NCBI GenBank assembly: GCA_002434595.1
Contig: DJKK01000257.1
Span: forward strand, 2,063 to 16,435
Length of the DNA stretch: 14,373 nucleotides
Source: Alphaproteobacteria bacterium UBA6544
GTDB taxonomy: Bacteria; Pseudomonadota; Alphaproteobacteria; UBA8366
Reading direction: 5' to 3'
Of the stretch, positions 13,923-14,373 are shown piece by piece. The notes below the pieces were generated by a model that had not been told where the DNA came from, ran no database searches, and saw only the letters and a list, made by a program, of their open reading frames with translations. Position 1 is the stretch's first letter. Each line of letters starts with the position of its first letter. The position numbers and the translations under genes are program-made.

Positions 13923-14071
13923 CTTTCGATAAGCTCAGAACAACGCCCTTAGTTGCAATTTCTGGCAAATCGTCGTCCTGGTCTTGTCGAAGGGCGACGG
14001 TTCACTGGTAATCTCATCAAAGAAAAAGGGTATCTTCCCGAGCCTCCTGAGGCTGTCGAAGGACGAAGGGG
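13923..14071. repeat. REP-like cluster with three CTGAGxxTGTCGAAGG cores
   Basis: In the 187 bases between the mmsB-like gene and the next gene, the core GTCGAAGGRCGA occurs at 13986-13997 and 14055-14066 in direct orientation, and a diverged inverted copy (CTTTCGATAAGCTCAG) lies at 13923-13938. The middle copy also forms its own stem, CGTCGTCC with GGGCGACG. This CTGAGC-TGTCGAAGG sequence is a familiar intergenic repeat in alphaproteobacteria. Confidence 0.6.
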
Positions 14072-14085
14072 ACACCATCCTCTAC

Positions 14086-14373
14086 TCAATCATTCCTTTT
14101 CCGTTTTGGACAAGGCCGGACGGCCTTCGCGTCCGGGTCGTATTCGTTCCGGTCGGTAATCGCGAGGCTCTTGCCGTAGATGTGGAGCGACAGGGAAGGC
14201 ACGTCGCCCTCGTTGTGGACGCTGTGGATGTCGTCCGGCAGCAGGGTGCAGATATCGCCGTGGGTCATCATCATCTCGTGGAAATTCTCGAGGTCGGCGT
14301 AGCCTTCCTTCGAACCGTCATCTTTGCGCAGCCAAGTGACGTTCTTCTCCGCTCCGTCGATGCCGACGACGCA
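14086..14373 (-). CDS. Cysteine dioxygenase-like cupin enzyme, C-terminal part (5' end beyond window)
   Basis: The frame is open to the last base of the window, so only the C-terminal 95 residues are seen. GDICTLLPDDIHSVHNEGDVPSLSLHIYG resembles the second cupin motif of cysteine dioxygenase / 3-mercaptopropionate dioxygenase-like proteins, with the metal-ligand His in DxIHxVxN. These non-heme iron enzymes add O2 to a thiol to give a sulfinate. The terminal KRKR tail is basic and unremarkable. The first metal-ligand pair (HxH) lies outside, so catalytic competence cannot be judged. Same strand as mmsB but 187 bases upstream, separated by a REP cluster, so likely an independent transcript. TGA/TAA status of neighbours does not affect it. 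Confidence 0.75.
   Translation of the reverse strand, partial: CVVGIDGAEKNVTWLRKDDGSKEGYADLENFHEMMMTHGDICTLLPDDIHSVHNEGDVPSLSLHIYGKSLAITDRNEYDPDAKAVRPCPKRKRND

Noticed and set aside
13062..13952. 296-residue plus-strand open frame
   Set aside because: Antisense shadow of the mmsB-like gene; low-complexity Arg/His composition.

Overview
The window (about 57% GC by eye) looks like an accessory, catabolic part of an alphaproteobacterial chromosome, probably from an environmental or marine lineage. This rests on family flavour (MmsB-type dehydrogenase, PcaGH, two TauD-family oxygenases, PuuB-like flavoenzyme, cupins) and on REP-type palindromes of the kind common in that class. No rRNA, tRNA, CRISPR, integrase or transposase was seen.

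Left part (1-4.5 kb): the 3' end of an aldo/keto reductase (+) faces a three-gene minus-strand operon of acyl-CoA synthetase, thiolase-like protein and MaoC/NodN-like hydratase, joined by two ATGA stop-start overlaps. The thiolase keeps its nucleophilic Cys and His but has lost two other catalytic residues. Behind it, separated by a strong terminator-like hairpin, lies a peroxiredoxin gene whose reading frame is interrupted by one TGA. That TGA aligns exactly with the peroxidatic cysteine and is followed at the right distance by a SECIS-like hairpin with a G-initiated loop. I read this as a selenocysteine peroxiredoxin, the most notable item here; a standard gene caller would split it or drop it.

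Middle (4.5-11.9 kb): divergent from the peroxiredoxin is a TauD/TfdA dioxygenase translationally coupled to a FAD-dependent amine/amino-acid oxidoreductase, preceded by a 27-bp imperfect palindrome. A metallo-beta-lactamase-fold hydrolase converges on it and has a perfect 12-bp palindrome upstream. Next is about 740 bp without an intact gene, holding coding-like fragments in shifting frames. Then comes a minus-strand amidase-pcaH-pcaG operon (amide hydrolysis followed by intradiol ring cleavage) with an active-site Trp-to-Ile change in PcaH. A second TauD-family dioxygenase is divergent from the amidase.

Right part (11.9-14.4 kb): a cupin protein, an mmsB-like dehydrogenase and the 3' part of a cysteine-dioxygenase-like gene are all on the minus strand. 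They are interspersed with gene relics (an SDR N-terminus and an amidohydrolase C-terminus) and REP-like palindromes, suggesting gene loss and rearrangement.

Taken together the genes suggest uptake-and-degrade functions for amides, aromatics and oxygenase substrates, plus a thiol/selenol peroxide defence enzyme. The exact substrates cannot be read from the sequence.
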